Shown: positions 11,381-22,665, counted from the first letter of the stretch. The stretch is 64,000 nucleotides of DNA from Cydia pomonella (GCF_033807575.1 NC_084708.1:1178001-1242000); one strand, 5' to 3'. Notes: generated by a model not told the origin, from the sequence alone. Numbers and translations are program-made.

Positions 11381-11733
11381 ACTCGATTTTCCTATTTTTC
11401 GCACTTGTATCGTAATGTACTATTATTATGTATTATATGCTATACTTCTCAAATTGTGTGCAAATTAATCAGTCTTAATGATGACTCACGTTAGAACCAT
11501 CCAAGTCCGGGCCGGGACGTCCGACACTTCGTTTTCTGTAGAAAACATCACGTGATCACCAATCACCTGTCATAGAAAACGAAGTGTCGGCCCCGGCCCG
11601 GACCCGCAACCTAACGTGAGTTATCATTAAGACTGATTAATTTGCACACAATTTGAGAAGTATAGCATATAATACATGATAATAGTACATTACGATACAA
11701 GTGCGAAAAATAGGAAAATCGAAACGAGTGGCG
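11381..11733. repeat. Large composite palindrome (families F and G)
   Basis: Arms of about 150 bp pair across a centre near 11555. The outer parts carry the family F end (CGATTTTCCTATTTTTCGCACTTGTATCG) and the inner parts the family G block (GACTCACGTTAG, CCGGGCCGG, ACTTCGTTTTCT). The right arm runs on into a family F copy (about 11700-11915). It is non-coding and may extrude a hairpin. Confidence 0.75.
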
Positions 11734-11915
11734 ATAAATAAAACACGACCGAAGGGAGTGTTTTAAATCGACACGAAGTGCGAATTACCTATTCACACAT
11801 GTATCGTACAACGTTTTACAGTTAAATATGGCCCTTTAAATGTTGGACACAGTAACGTAATATGCAAATTTTCGCACTAGTGCGATAAAGTAGCACCATA
11901 TGTACTGTAAATACA
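11700..11915 (+). repeat. Family F foldback-type repeat
   Basis: It shares AAAACACGACCGAAGGGAGTG, CGACACGAAGTGCGAATTACC, ATGTATCGTACAACG and CGCACTAGTGCGATAAAGTAG with the copies at 6540-6735 and 20888-21110. Confidence 0.7.
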
Positions 11916-12117
11916 TTTACATTGCACAAGGGCTAAAATTAGCTCTAACGCAGTGCGTGGCGATTATATTACCATATTGCATTCCCAGTGGGCTTCGGGC
12001 TGCGACACTAATGTCGGTTGTAATTTAACCGTGAAATGTGTATTGAATTGCTGCACTAACAGAAACACTATTAACTGACCATGTTATATTTACTTATGAT
12101 GCGTCTCACTCGCGCCA

Positions 12118-12345
12118 ATGCATGTACGGATAAGTTGGAGAGAAAAGCATGAGCCATCTGAGCCATCCATTCCAGCTATAAACTGTAATAGATGTCATTT
12201 CGCACGAAACTGTTTGCCTCCCCTCTTTTGGTACGAAGTACGAACGGCTAAAGAATGGAATGCACTCCCGCCATCTGTATTCCCTGATAAATATGACCTC
12301 GATCTCTTTAAATCAAGAGTGAATAGGCTACTACTGAACCGGTGA
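12118..12345 (+). pseudogene. LINE reverse transcriptase ORF2 C-terminus
   Basis: About 75 open codons end in a pattern typical of arthropod LINE ORF2 tails: a WNALPPSVFPD block followed by YDLDLFKSRVNRLL and a stop. In CR1/Jockey-type elements this lies downstream of the reverse transcriptase core. Nothing upstream encodes a polymerase, so this is a 5'-truncated copy. The following 200 bases or so may be its 3' untranslated region. The exact clade is not assigned. Confidence 0.7.
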
Positions 12346-12664
12346 GCTCCATCTTAGGCCCTGTCTTCACTTTCAATATACTAAAAAAAGTGACCAAGGC
12401 CTCCAGTGCCCAGCAAAAATCGAACCAGCGTCCTCTGCATTCGCGACAGATGCCTAAAACCGCTCATCTATCCGGATCAGAGCGGCACGGGTCGAATTTT
12501 CTCATGTATATGCATTTATGCAATCCCTTAAGGGCATACGGCGCCCTGTAAAATAAAAATAAATACGCTTTATTTCAGACCGAATGCTTTATATGGACAT
12601 ACATGATCCATATTTTAGTTAGTAACCCGCAAAACTTAATAGCTAAGTTAGTATGATAATAAAA

Positions 12665-12934
12665 CTAAATTATATCTATTGATCTGTAACTATAACCACA
12701 TTCCTTTGCCATGCCAATGACAATCCCAACCCAGTATTTAGTTATGGGACAGTCGAGACGCCCTCCCAACGCCCTAAGGAGGCTGTTGCTGCTGCCTCGC
12801 ACTCTCCTCAGCAGAGAACCAATTCTATTCCGCCTAATGGCAAAGAATTCATCTGCTCGTGCTTCGACAAACATGCCAGATGCACTGAAGTGCTTACGCG
12901 GCTTCCTCGCAATGTGTTGTAAAAGGTTATCCAC
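12665..12934 (-). pseudogene. LINE C-terminal fragment, copy 1
   Basis: The minus frame contains FVEARADEFFAIRRNRIGSL and then LLRRVRGSSNSLL. This is related residue by residue to the plus-strand fragment at 13250-13460 (MFAEAPVYSFSAIMRKRTAS, then SLISRVRASTNSII). The repeated pattern suggests the C-terminal tail of a LINE ORF2 lineage common in Lepidoptera. It is 5'-truncated. Confidence 0.6.
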
Positions 12935-13249
12935 AGATTAAATGTGTAACAACTCTGACAATATGGTTTAAATAGCGTCAGCTTAACTTGTTTGCTACAT
13001 CGTGGAAATCTGCGTGCAATAATACCTACAAATACGACAAAACTATTGACTCTTGTTTAGCCTACCTATCTTTAAATGTCATCGTAGTTAGTAAAAAATG
13101 TCGGGTGTCTAAATGATGGTAGCGGCCGAGCGAGTGCATTGCGCAACGCCGAGATGTTGCAGATTTGTGCAATGTCGCAGAACCAGCTTAGACTCAGACA
13201 TTTCATTTACGGCAGACCAAAACAAGCAGTGTTGGTTAAGACTTGAGTC

Positions 13250-13460
13250 CTTTGCTTTTGCCTCGCTACTGCAGCGCATCGTTAATGTTTGCGGAGGCGC
13301 CGGTGTACAGCTTCTCTGCCATCATGCGCAAACGCACCGCCTCGCTGATCAGCAGGGTGAGGGCCAGCACCAACAGCATTATAGCAATATTTGCAAGCAG
13401 GTTGGATGGTGCGTATCTGAACCACTGCAGTGAACTCCATGTAATCGGCAATATGTAATG
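13250..13460 (+). pseudogene. LINE C-terminal fragment, copy 2
   Basis: A plus frame with SLISRVRASTNSIIAIFASR parallels the minus-strand copy at 12665-12934 but is well diverged from it. The two therefore represent separate insertions of the same lineage in opposite orientation. The sequence between them (12940-13240) shows no gene. Confidence 0.6.
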
Positions 13461-13587
13461 TATATTAGACGTAAGATAAGTAGGTACTAACATTGATATG
13501 TAATTTTGGCAATTTGTTATATCTAATTTTAATGTAATCAGAATATTGTTAAATTTTATTGATTAACTTATTTATTTATTTAATTTT

Positions 13588-14149
13588 TAGGGTTCCGTAG
13601 CCAAATGGCAAAAACGGAACCCTTATAGATTCGTCATGTCCGTCTGTCTGTCCGATTCTGTCACAGCCACTTTTTTCCGAAACTATAAAAGCTATACTGT
13701 TCAAACTTGGTAAGTAGATGTATTCTATGAACCGCATTATGGTAAACATCATCATCACAAAAAAAAAAAATAACAATAAATTTCGGGGGTTCCCCATACT
13801 TAGAACTGAAACTCAAAAAATCTTTTTTCATCAAACCCATACGTGTGGGGTATCTATGGATAGGTCTTCAAAAATGATATTTAGGTTTCTAATATCATTT
13901 TTTTCTAAACTGAATAGTTTGCGCGAGAGACACTTCCAAAGTGAAAAAATGTGTGCCCCCCCCCCCCCCCCCCCCGTAACTTCTAAAATAACAGAATGAA
14001 AAATCTTAAAAAAATATATGATATACATTACCATGCAAACTTCCACCGAAAACTGGTTTGAACCAGATCTAGTAATTAGTTTTTTTTAATACGTCATAAA
14101 TGGTACGGAACCCTTCATGGGCGAGTCCGACTCGCACTTGGCCGCTTTT
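13588..14149 (+). repeat. Family A repeat, about 560-bp type
   Basis: It starts with a hairpin (GGGTTCCGTAGCCAAATGG facing AACGGAACCC) and ends with GGGCGAGTCCGACTCGCAC. An 18-base C run lies near 13957. The same subtype, inverted and internally duplicated, is at 38441-39266. Open frames across it on both strands are by-products of the repeat. Confidence 0.8.
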
Positions 14150-14330
14150 TTGTAATGTATTATGTTTGTTGTATGATCCCAGATGGTCGAAATAAATGAT
14201 AATTTAATTATTTATTTTATTTATTTCTTCAAGAATAGACTTTTCAGGCTCTTACGATGAAGTCGAAGCTCGAGTCTTTTTATTTGTTAAAGATCCGAGT
14301 CTGTAACGGGTTCGAATGATTCACGGTTAG

Positions 14331-14647
14331 TTTTACTAGACTTAAATCGACCGGGATATAAACCGTGATTACCTTTTTTATTTTTTTCGAGCTCCCGTTA
14401 TTCCGACGCATTAAGATTAATCTTGTTCACGGGTAGCTGGAGATACATATAGCACATGAGTGTGAACAATAAGCATGTAACTGCGTCGAAATATCGGGAG
14501 CTCAATAACAATAAAATGGAATTCTCTGCCTATAGACTTAAGGCGCGCTCAATGTCCTAATTCTTTCAAGAGACTCATTAAACTTCACTTTTTACCTGCT
14601 CCGTAATACTTTTATCTGCTTCCTTTTCCATACTTATGGCTGGCATT

Positions 14648-14694
<47 letters not shown>

Positions 14695-15220
14695 GTATTT
14701 TAATATATGTATATAGGTATATGTATTTATATATCTTTTTTATTTATATTTGTATATGATATATTGTTTAGTTTTGTGTTTATTCTGTGCTAGACTTCTT
14801 TTATTGCATCTGGAACACCTACTGACACAACATATTTTTTTTAAATTCCGCTACCTAAAGGTTGTCTGGAAGAGATCGCTTTTTAGCGATAAGACCGCCT
14901 GTTGTTTACCTCTTCTTTATGTGTTGTATTGTATTGTATTGTATTCGGGCGATTTTTCCGCAACTCGACGACTTGCGCCTATTTTGCGTGATATGTTGGG
15001 GGTGGGCTAGTCCTGCCAGCCCAGCTCCTCGAGGAATCCTATCAAACCTTTGATGTTGAGTAGGACCTCGGGGAGGTCTCTTGGAGATCCGAGATGTGTT
15101 GTATTATTTGTACTGTTTCTGTATTGAGGTGTGCAAAAAGTATATTTGTATTGTATTGTAATATAAAAGGTAATCACGGTTTATATCCCGGTCGATTTAA
15201 ATCCGAGTCTTTTTAGTGAC
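14331..15220. mobile_element. Inverted-repeat-bounded composite element
   Basis: The block TCGACCGGGATATAAACCGT followed by GATTACCTTTT at 14347-14378 is repeated inverted at about 15168-15203. These ends would bound an element of nearly 0.9 kb. Inside are a smaller foldback (14388-14506, ends CGAGCTCCCG and CGGGAGCTC), a LINE 3' region and a TA microsatellite (14650-14690). No transposase is seen. Confidence 0.55.
14515..14945 (+). pseudogene. LINE C-terminus and 3' untranslated region
   Basis: TGGAATTCTCTGCCT gives the WNSLP motif, and CTTTCAAGAGACTCATTAAAC the FKRLIK-like motif, both typical of LINE ORF2 tails but with a frameshift between them. Downstream, GGTTGTCTGGAAGAGATCGC and TTTTAGCGATAAGACCGCC are a 3' untranslated signature I recall from lepidopteran LINEs. 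A TTGTATTGTATTGTATTG tail follows, and the TA array interrupts the region. Confidence 0.6.
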
Positions 15221-15504
15221 GAGTCTTAGTAGAATAGTTTTTCGAATCTAACGAAGTAACGGTAATTTTTCTATGAAACCCCATTACGGGAGAAAACGGT
15301 TTCACCAATTAAATCTTAACAATTCACTTTAATTTTGATGTCGACTTCAGCATAATATATTGTAGGTTTCGCTTTGCAAAAAAATGTTTAGCAAATTTTG
15401 AAAAAAGGAAATCCTAGTTTTTCGTGTCAGTAACATTTAGAAGTGGAAAAACGTTTTCTCTTTTTCTATGGACAATCACTTAGTATACTTCCCTCTTAAG
15501 TAAT

Positions 15505-15890
15505 AAGTACCTGGGCGACCGAGCTTTGCTCGGTTATAACTATTTATTGTAATATGGTGGTGTATAGGTGATAATCTTAACTAAATTTTTTTACTAAATT
15601 AAACTTGTCTAAAACAATAAAAATTAAAAAATTATATATAAACTTGAACATATAAAAAAAAACAAAAGTTAGTTACCGGGCGAGATTCGAACCCGTAACA
15701 TTCGTTTAGCAGTCCGCATCTTAACCCGCTGGACCAGACGGACAGTGACCGGTAACACGAAATTAGCGACCATATTCTGCGTAGAAAGAAAAACGCATGA
15801 AAACTCGAAAACACGCGTTTTCCCAAACATAAGACTAATCTAGATAGATTGTATACCCCCAAAAACCCCCATATACCAAATTTCAGGATA
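15505..15890 (+). repeat. Family I composite repeat with tRNA-like block
   Basis: It begins CCTGGGCGACCGAGCTTTGC. Read on the minus strand, 15675-15755 contains an A-box-like TGGTCCAGCGGG and a B-box-like GGTTCGAATCTCG, so a tRNA-derived segment is embedded. It matches 35502-35895 almost throughout. The minus-strand frame at 15632-15862 is a by-product. Confidence 0.65.
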
Positions 15891-15893
15891 TAC

Positions 15894-16017
15894 TAGAGAA
15901 AATTCGACCCATGCCGCCGTGACCCAGAAGGCCGAGCAGTTTAGGCATCTGCTGCGACTGCAGCTGATTAGATTCCCCTTTTTTGGACACTGAAGGCCTG
16001 GGTCAATTTTCTTTCGT
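15894..16017. repeat. Small foldback element
   Basis: GAGAAAATTCGACCCA near the left is inverted at TGGGTCAATTTTCTTTC. It replaces the end of the adjacent family I copy, which continues differently in the 35502 copy. Confidence 0.5.
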
Positions 16018-16359
16018 ATAAGACATTCATTTCAGTTTATACTGCACATGTATAGAGATGGCATCTAGAACACCCAAGTCTCCAAGTAAGTGCATTTTGC
16101 AACTTTGCAACACGCTGCAACTGATCCGTGCAATATGCGCAGCTAACACCAGCGGAGTCACTTGTAAAATAAAACGGCGCCTTAAAGAACATTTGGGCCA
16201 ATTTTTTTTTCATTACATTTGGATAACCCATTATCCAAATATCATTTGCGTAACATTGTAAATAATGTTATTAATGTCCAAAATTGTTAATAGTTTTTTT
16301 AAATTACTTTTATAGTCGTCATTTCTTTTGAATTATTTTTCTCACTGCACCCACATTCG

Positions 16360-16465
16360 AGAATTTGTTTTGCCCTATGGTTGACTGGTAGAGAATGCCT
16401 TAAGGCATTAAGTCCGCCATTTGTACTTATTTTTATTGTGCAATAAAGTTTAAATAAATAAATAA
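16360..16465 (+). repeat. LINE 3' end with AAATAAATAAATA tail
   Basis: The sequence GCCTTAAGGCATTAAGTCCG, then TTTATTGTGCAATAAAGTTT and an AAATAAATAAATAAA tail, form a LINE 3' terminus. The same terminus occurs inverted at 52815-52915. No coding part is attached. Confidence 0.65.
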
Positions 16466-17364
16466 ACTTTGGCTGGTTAGAAAAATTGTTCATTCAGAGC
16501 ATGATAAATACGAAGTCCGTCTTCCGATTCGAGCGACATCTTGATAGTTTGGCTTGTGATTAATTTCTTTGTTTTTTGCTCATTAATATTGTTTAAAGTG
16601 TAATATCGATAGCTTATTATACAGTAAACTAATGTGGTAGTGTAAATTAATCTTGAAACACGTTTAACCACCATTTTGGAGTCAACAGTATAAAGTCCAG
16701 CTATCGCTTTACAAAAGCTATTAAAATGACTGTACCCTGTCTTGTACTAACCGTACAATTTTAGTCGTATTTAAAGCTCCTAATACCTTGGCGAAACTGG
16801 ACTGAAGCCATAATTTTAAAAGAATGAAAATATGTAGTCACAACTTGTCGAATGTATGTAATTTAAATACCATTTTTTTGTAATTCAGTGGAAAACTTAA
16901 TAGGATATACCGATATAATAATTATTATTTACAAATAAATTAAAATTATAATTTGGGGCATATATAAATAGAAGGCGGAGAAATGAGAAAAAATCACTGA
17001 CCCATAGCATCATAAAAAGCCTGGCGATAGTTATAAATACATTTGTCCAAGTTGCGGAAAGTAAAAAAAAAATGGGAGGATAATTTCATAGGAAATAAGG
17101 AAATAATAAGAGATTTTCCGGAATTTTTCATGCAGAAATTTCGTAATGTTGAAAACTTTCTAACGGCACATCAGTTATTATTGCCAAGTGGCTCCGCTGA
17201 TGTAAGTTGATGTGAGGGAATAGGAAAGGCAGTTTTTGCCATAGCCGATGGCGCAAGTAGCAAGGTGAAGCTATTGCGTACGAGTATGTTAAATGTTTCT
17301 GCATAGAAATATGAGACGTATACATATATACCTATTGACTAAATAGGCTATGTATGTGCAAGTC
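16466..17364. other. Unassigned AT-rich sequence
   Basis: Only short chance frames; no repeat from elsewhere in the window, RNA gene or convincing exon was recognised. Confidence 0.5.
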
Positions 17365-17535
17365 AACTCAACTCAACGAGCTAACTGTGAGCAAACTGTG
17401 AGCTCAACGAGGGGGGGGGGGGGCTTAGGGTCGGCAACGCGCATGTAACTCCTCTGGAGTTGCAGGCGTACATAGGCTACGGAGACTGCTTACCATCAGG
17501 CGGGCCGTATGCTTGTTTGCCACCGACGTAGTATA
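17365..17535 (+). repeat. Family B repeat
   Basis: It carries CTCAACGAGGGGGGG, CTCCTCTGGAGTTGCAGG and GGGCCGTATGCTTGTTTGCC and ends with ACGTAGTATAAATAAAAA. A 14-base G run and a duplicated GTGAGC.AAC segment distinguish this copy. Confidence 0.75.
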
Positions 17536-17595
17536 AATAAAAAGTCAGACTCGCGCCCCAGGAGTTCCATAAATACAAGCACTCGTCTTCCAAGC

Positions 17596-18710
17596 ACCCG
17601 TACCTCGAAAGGAAAAGACAGAACCCTTATAGGATCACTTTGTTGTCCGTCCGTCTGTCTGTCTGTCAAGACCCTTTTTCTCAGGAGCGCGTGGAGGTAT
17701 CAAGCTGGAATTTATATCAAATACTCAAGTCTACTGTCCCTTGGAGCTGTGAAAACATCAAACTTCTAAGCCAACGCAATCAAAAGATACAGCCGTTTAT
17801 GCCGCAAATTTTCGACACTTGCAAGGGAATCAAAACCTACAGGGTACTTTCCATGAACTTGAAATCAGAATCAGAAAGCAGAATCTTGAAATTTGGTACG
17901 AAGCAACAGATAAAGGAATAACCGGCCAAGAGCATGTCGGGCCTCGCTCAGTGTAGGGTTCCGTAGTTACTCTTCTGTCACAATAAGCTAAACTGGAGCT
18001 TAAAGTATAGTAAATTGTTAACCAAGGGATGACACGGTACCTTTCACCCGAGTTAAACAAATAGGCAAATTTGCATAATCAGTACCTAATTGGTACCTAA
18101 TTAAAGTAAGTCTTTTTACTATGAAGGGAAAACTTTTTGCGATAACTCAAAAACAGCTAAACTGATCATGTCCGCTATAGTTTTCATTTAATGTCTTTCT
18201 TAAGCTCTACTTCCACGATTTTTGTCATATTTTTTGGACCTATGGTTCAAAAGTTAGAGGGGGGGGACACATTTTTTTTTCTTTCGGAGCGATTATCTCC
18301 GAATATATTCACTTTATCAAAAAATGTTTCCTGAAAACCCGTATTAGTTTTGAAAGACCTTTCCAACGATACCCCACACTCTAGGGTTGAAGCGAAAAAA
18401 AAAAATCACCCCCACTTTACGTGTAGGGGAGGTACCCTAAAAAAAATTAAATTTTTAGATTTTATTGTACGACTTTGTCGGCTTTATTGATTTATATATC
18501 CATGCCAAATTTCAGCTTTCTAGCACTAACGACCACGGAGCAAAGCCTCGGACAGACAGACAGACAGACAGACAGACGGACATGGCGAAACTATAAGGGT
18601 TCCGTTTTATGCCTTTTGGCTACGGAACCCTAAAAATTGCGAAAATCGTAAATTTTTGTACGGAACCCTCGATGCGCGAGTCCGACTCGCACTTGTCCGG
18701 TTTTTTACGT
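17596..18710 (+). repeat. Family A repeat, about 1.1-kb type
   Basis: It extends from AAAGACAGAACCCTTATAGG through GTCCGTCCGTCTGTCTG, an internal GGGTTCCGTAGTTACTCTT block, an AGACAGACAGACAG tract (about 18550-18575) and a terminal GCGAGTCCGACTCGCACTTG. It is collinear with 41107-42245 over most of its length, so the 1.1-kb unit is a genuine element subtype. No coding sequence is recognised. Confidence 0.75.
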
Positions 18711-18901
18711 AACTCCCCAATCCCTAAATAACGATATTTTTACCTAAATTCTCAAGAAATACTACTGATATTTATACTTAGCCGTTATTTTGAAATGCAT
18801 ATGTATTTTACTTTCCTCGTATTCGAAATGAAAATTAAAGTGTTTAACTAGGGTGAAAGGCGTCATTTCAGTCTGGGATTGTTGGCTGAAATCCCAACCT
18901 C

Positions 18902-19191
<290 letters not shown>

Positions 19192-19205
19192 AAGCGAACA
19201 ATTAA

Positions 19206-19641
19206 GAGGCTGTCAACACCCAATGTCCTTGAAATTGATGTTACTTAAACAGTTTTTTAAGAAAGACTATTTGTTTCAGTCAAGTAAGAAAAATATATGT
19301 TCATATTAATTATATTTCAAAGACCGTGGTTGTACTCGATACATGATTGAACGAAATCGGCTCGATAGAAAATAATTGCAAAGATTGATCTTAAAATCAC
19401 AATTAAACGGTTTTATGTCTTTATTGTTTTGACTTATGGGTCTGCAATTAAAATCACAATTTCAAAATATTTATATCTAAACCGCTAACGAGTAAAATAT
19501 TACACTAATAATCCACTTTTTTTATTTAAATAATTTTCTTATTATTCCCTTGCCCAGGCCCAGTAACATGCGACAGTGCTATCTCATTTACTCCGATACA
19601 AATAGACAGTGTGCGCGCTTTAGGTATTGATTGACAGCCTC
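19206..19641. mobile_element. TTAA-flanked inverted-repeat element
   Basis: ATTAAGAGGCTGTCAA at 19201 is repeated inverted at TTGACAGCCTCTTAAT (19631-19646). Both ends are bordered by TTAA (19202-19205, 19642-19645), which fits a TTAA-duplicating class such as piggyBac-type MITEs. The interior is AT-rich with no ORF. Confidence 0.6.
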
Positions 19642-19872
19642 TTAATGCAAATGGAGTGATTGTTCTATTGAAGTGTTACGAAAACTTGGACTCTGTTGAA
19701 TGGGCTAACACTAATTAACTTATTGGAGTGACCTTTGGTTTGAAATTAGCTTAAAACTAAGTTAAATCGTCTACACTCGGTTCCTGGAGCTCGGTAGCTC
19801 AGAGGGCCTACTGCGTACCACGTTCGACGTTGAATCTCTGTCGCACTTGTGAATTCGTATGTACGTGTCTTC

Positions 19873-20083
19873 ACACGTGTGGCAACACGTCGAGACACTC
19901 GGTCCGTGGGGCAAGGGAGCTCTGAGCTTGTTTACGGATTTGGCCAAATGGCTGGTTGATGTTACTGAGGACAAAAGAGCTGGCAGCTTCCTCGCCTAAC
20001 GAATAAGAGTTGCGATTCAGCGAGGTTATGCTGCCAGTATCTTTGGCACTACGCCCCAGTACCCGTACCATGAGTCCATACAT
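19873..20083 (+). pseudogene. Decayed C-terminus of the RT/endonuclease retrotransposon family
   Basis: The plus frame reads VETLGPWGKGALSLFTDLAK, later DKRAGSF, then a stop where the family usually has Gln, then VAIQRGYAASIFG. This is the conserved tail of the same retroelement family as the minus-strand ORF at 25172-27886, whose out-of-frame tail contains VIQRGNAASIMG. The rest of the element is missing upstream. An AATAAATAAA tail lies near 20262-20272, consistent with a 5'-truncated retrocopy of opposite orientation. Confidence 0.7.
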
Positions 20084-20341
20084 ACGCTATCGACAACGTA
20101 TTTACTTTCTATACATCTCGCTTGCACTTATATGCGAGTACGCGCGAGATGAATAGAAAGTAAGTTACGTTCACATAGTTTTTAATTAGTTTAAGTTTGT
20201 ATTGTACATTGTACCTATATTTAAATTTTATTCATTTGTGTTATAGTGCATTCTGTTTTATCAAATAAATAAAACTCAAGTTTAAAATCGTCTGTTTCAG
20301 ATAAGTATGAAGTAATCATATATAAAAATAATCTTGTTTTT

Positions 20342-20745
20342 AGTAGATAGATAGATAGATAGATAAACCATTTATTCGCTTTCCACAATACACACAACTA
20401 AACAAAAAAATAATACAAACAATAGCAACACCAAAATAAAAATGAAATAAAGAACAAAAAGCATCAATAAAAGGTAATGTGTGCTGTGTGCGTTGCAGCA
20501 AAACAAAAGGGTTCTGGCTCAGTGATACGCTCCACTCTTTCGGGTGAGGCACTGATAATTCTGCTAGAACCCAGATCACGAACGATTCACGATGTAACAA
20601 AAAAAAAACATAGTAGAAAGGAATACTTGTAGGTATGTAGTAGATAGACTTATAGCTTAATACTCTATAACGCCCCACATGAGGCGGAAACTGATGGGAT
20701 TGATTCATAATTATTAACGCACCTATTCCCATCTGTCCTCGGCGG
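20342..20745 (-). repeat. LINE 3' untranslated end with TAGATAGA tail
   Basis: A TAGATAGATAGATAGATA tract followed by ACCATTTATTCGCTTTCCAC has the form of a LINE 3' end in reverse orientation. The 130-codon minus frame across it (20340-20732) has no recognisable domain and is probably untranslated sequence. Confidence 0.45.
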
Positions 20746-20887
20746 AGACAAACTGGAATACACCACAGATTTGTATAAATATTGCAAGTTTTTGGGTTAT
20801 GAATCTTGCATTGTTTTACGTAGGTATTACGTTATTTTACGTCCAAATCTACTAGTTTAAAATATTATTTACAGAACATATTTATGG

Positions 20888-21110
20888 TTCTACTTTTCCG
20901 CACTAGTGCGTAAATTAGCATATTATGTAACTATGTCGAAAAATTAAAGGGTCATATGTACTGTAAAACAACCGACCGTTGTACGATACATGTGCGAATA
21001 GGTAATTCGCAACTCGTGTCGATTTAAAATACTCCATTCGGTCGTGTTTTAATTTATCGCCACTCGTTACGAATTTCCTATTTCTCGCACTTGTATCGTA
21101 ATTAACTATT
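20888..21110 (-). repeat. Family F foldback-type repeat
   Basis: It is an inverted copy of 6540-6735 and 11700-11915: CCGCACTAGTGCGTAAATTAG, CGATACATGTGCGAATAGG, CTCGTGTCGATTTAAAAT and CTATTTCTCGCACTTGTATCG are all present. Confidence 0.7.
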
Positions 21111-21114
21111 ATTT

Positions 21115-21290
21115 TATACATCGGAGGCAAACAAGCATACGGCCCTCCTGATGGTAAGCAGTCTACGTAGCCTATAGAAGCCTGCAACTCCAGAGGTGTT
21201 ACTATGCGTGTTGCCGACCCAAACACTCCACACTCTCGTTGAGCTGTGGCAACCTTACCTTTACCCTTTACCTTACCTTTGCGAAAAGGC
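21115..21290 (-). repeat. Family B repeat
   Basis: The reverse complement of the family B signature is clear: GGCAAACAAGCATACGGCC, CTGCAACTCCAGAGG and GTTGAGCTGTGGCAACCTTAC. The 128-codon minus frame covering it is a by-product. Confidence 0.75.
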
Positions 21291-21629
21291 GAAGAATGCA
21301 ACTACGAGCATCATTAATTTATGATTTAATACAATTGCAAAATCATTCGGCTCGCGCGCGTGTAGACTGGAGAGCTATTTATTATGAAACAGCTTGCAAG
21401 GTGAACCAGATGGAACACCAAAATCTCGAGCAATATCAAGTAGCATTGTACGGTGTTCATTTCAATGCGACTTCAACTTATTCTTCAACATTTATTCAGC
21501 AAATAGGCCACAAGGGCACTTTTACACGTCAACATGGAATTTACATACAAACAAAAACAAGCACATCAACAATTAAGTATAAAATACAATTACAAAAAAA
21601 TAACTAAAATAATAATAATAATAAATCCG
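21291..21629. other. Unassigned, one open plus frame
   Basis: A plus frame (about 21239-21607) starts inside the family B repeat and continues through unrelated sequence with no recognisable domain or splice context. It is treated as chance. The right end runs into AATAATAATAATAA. Confidence 0.4.
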
Positions 21630-22315
21630 CAGGGCAGCTTGTGGCGAGCTGTTGGGGAGTAACGACCCCACGGACCCGAGTACTCCTGAGAGTCGGTCAG
21701 GGTCTCCGTCTCCGGCGTGTCTTCGTCGGTCGGAGTGGACCCCAAGGGGACCCGCAGGACTCTCAGCTCTGGCTTGCCTTCATTGGCCGTCCAGAGAGGA
21801 GTCGTTAGAGCTAAATGCTCCAGGGGTGGAAGTGAAAACTTGCATAAGACGCGAGTTGGCACAGTGGCTGTTATCAGCCACTGGGTAGAAAGCGGCGTAC
21901 ACCTCTCGACACCCCTGAGCCGCTCACACCGGTGTTGCTCCTGGTCGTCTTCACGACGGCATTTTCAGGGGCCCATCTAGTGGGCGGCGAGTCACCGCCT
22001 GCCTCGATAACTAGTGGAAACATTGTTATGGCAGGTGTCCGGACGTCTTTGCAATAACCCAGTCTCATTGTCCTCCCAAACTTCAATCCATAGACCGTTA
22101 TACTGTTCATTTTTACTACAATAGTCCCAATGCCTGCTGCGACCGGTTCATGGGTGTCTATTGTTGCGCCTGTGAACGGGTTCCAGCAGGCGTTCTACAT
22201 GACATTAAAGCTCTCCAAAGGGCCTCTACGTGTTGGATCTATATCCCCACGCAAGCCTATCAAAAGACCGGGATTTATAGGCCCGTGAAATCCAAGGAGA
22301 TACAATAATAATAAT
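21630..22315 (+). repeat. Family M LINE-like 3' region with AATAAT tail
   Basis: A GC-rich segment (GGCTTGTGGCGAGC..., GTGGCTGTTATCAGCCACTG, GCAGGTGTCCGGACGTC, GGGCCTCTACGTGTTGGATC) ends in AATAATAATAATAAAAA. It matches 1390-1690 in reverse. It looks like the 3' part of a LINE, but no reverse transcriptase motif was found. Confidence 0.6.
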
Positions 22316-22563
22316 AAAAACAAACAGATACAAAAAAAAACTAAAATCATTTAGAGGTGTAAATGTCAGAACTAAATGACTTTTATTAAATTATCCTTAG
22401 AGATGTATAGAGTCTCTAAGAGTCAAAATTACGATTCTTATTGATTAAGCGAAACGAAGGGCTCCAAGGCATATTTTGACATTTCATCAAGCAAAAACGT
22501 CACTTTTCACAATGACAGATCATATCCATAACTAATCCAGATCTGATTCATAACTATTTAACT

Positions 22564-22665
22564 AGGGTTTGCACGACGGATCTGAAATGTATGTGAAAAT
22601 CCGTGGATACCGGATCCAGATCTGGATAATTTCATACATTTCGGATCCGGATTGCAAACCCTATT
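22564..22665. repeat. Foldback MITE, about 100 bp
   Basis: TAGGGTTTGCACGACGGATC and GATCCGGATTGCAAACCCTA face each other, with inner arms around GAAATGTATG and CATACATTTC. Confidence 0.65.

Noticed and set aside
12711..12941. Plus-strand frame opposite the LINE fragment
   Set aside because: The minus frame has the LINE C-terminal pattern also seen at 13250-13460; the plus frame is its shadow.
15670..15755. tRNA gene on the minus strand
   Set aside because: A and B boxes are present, but the same block recurs at 35665-35745 inside a repeat, so it is a tRNA-derived repeat segment.
20340..20732. 130-codon minus-strand frame
   Set aside because: It starts from a TAGA-repeat LINE tail and reads as untranslated sequence with no recognisable domain.
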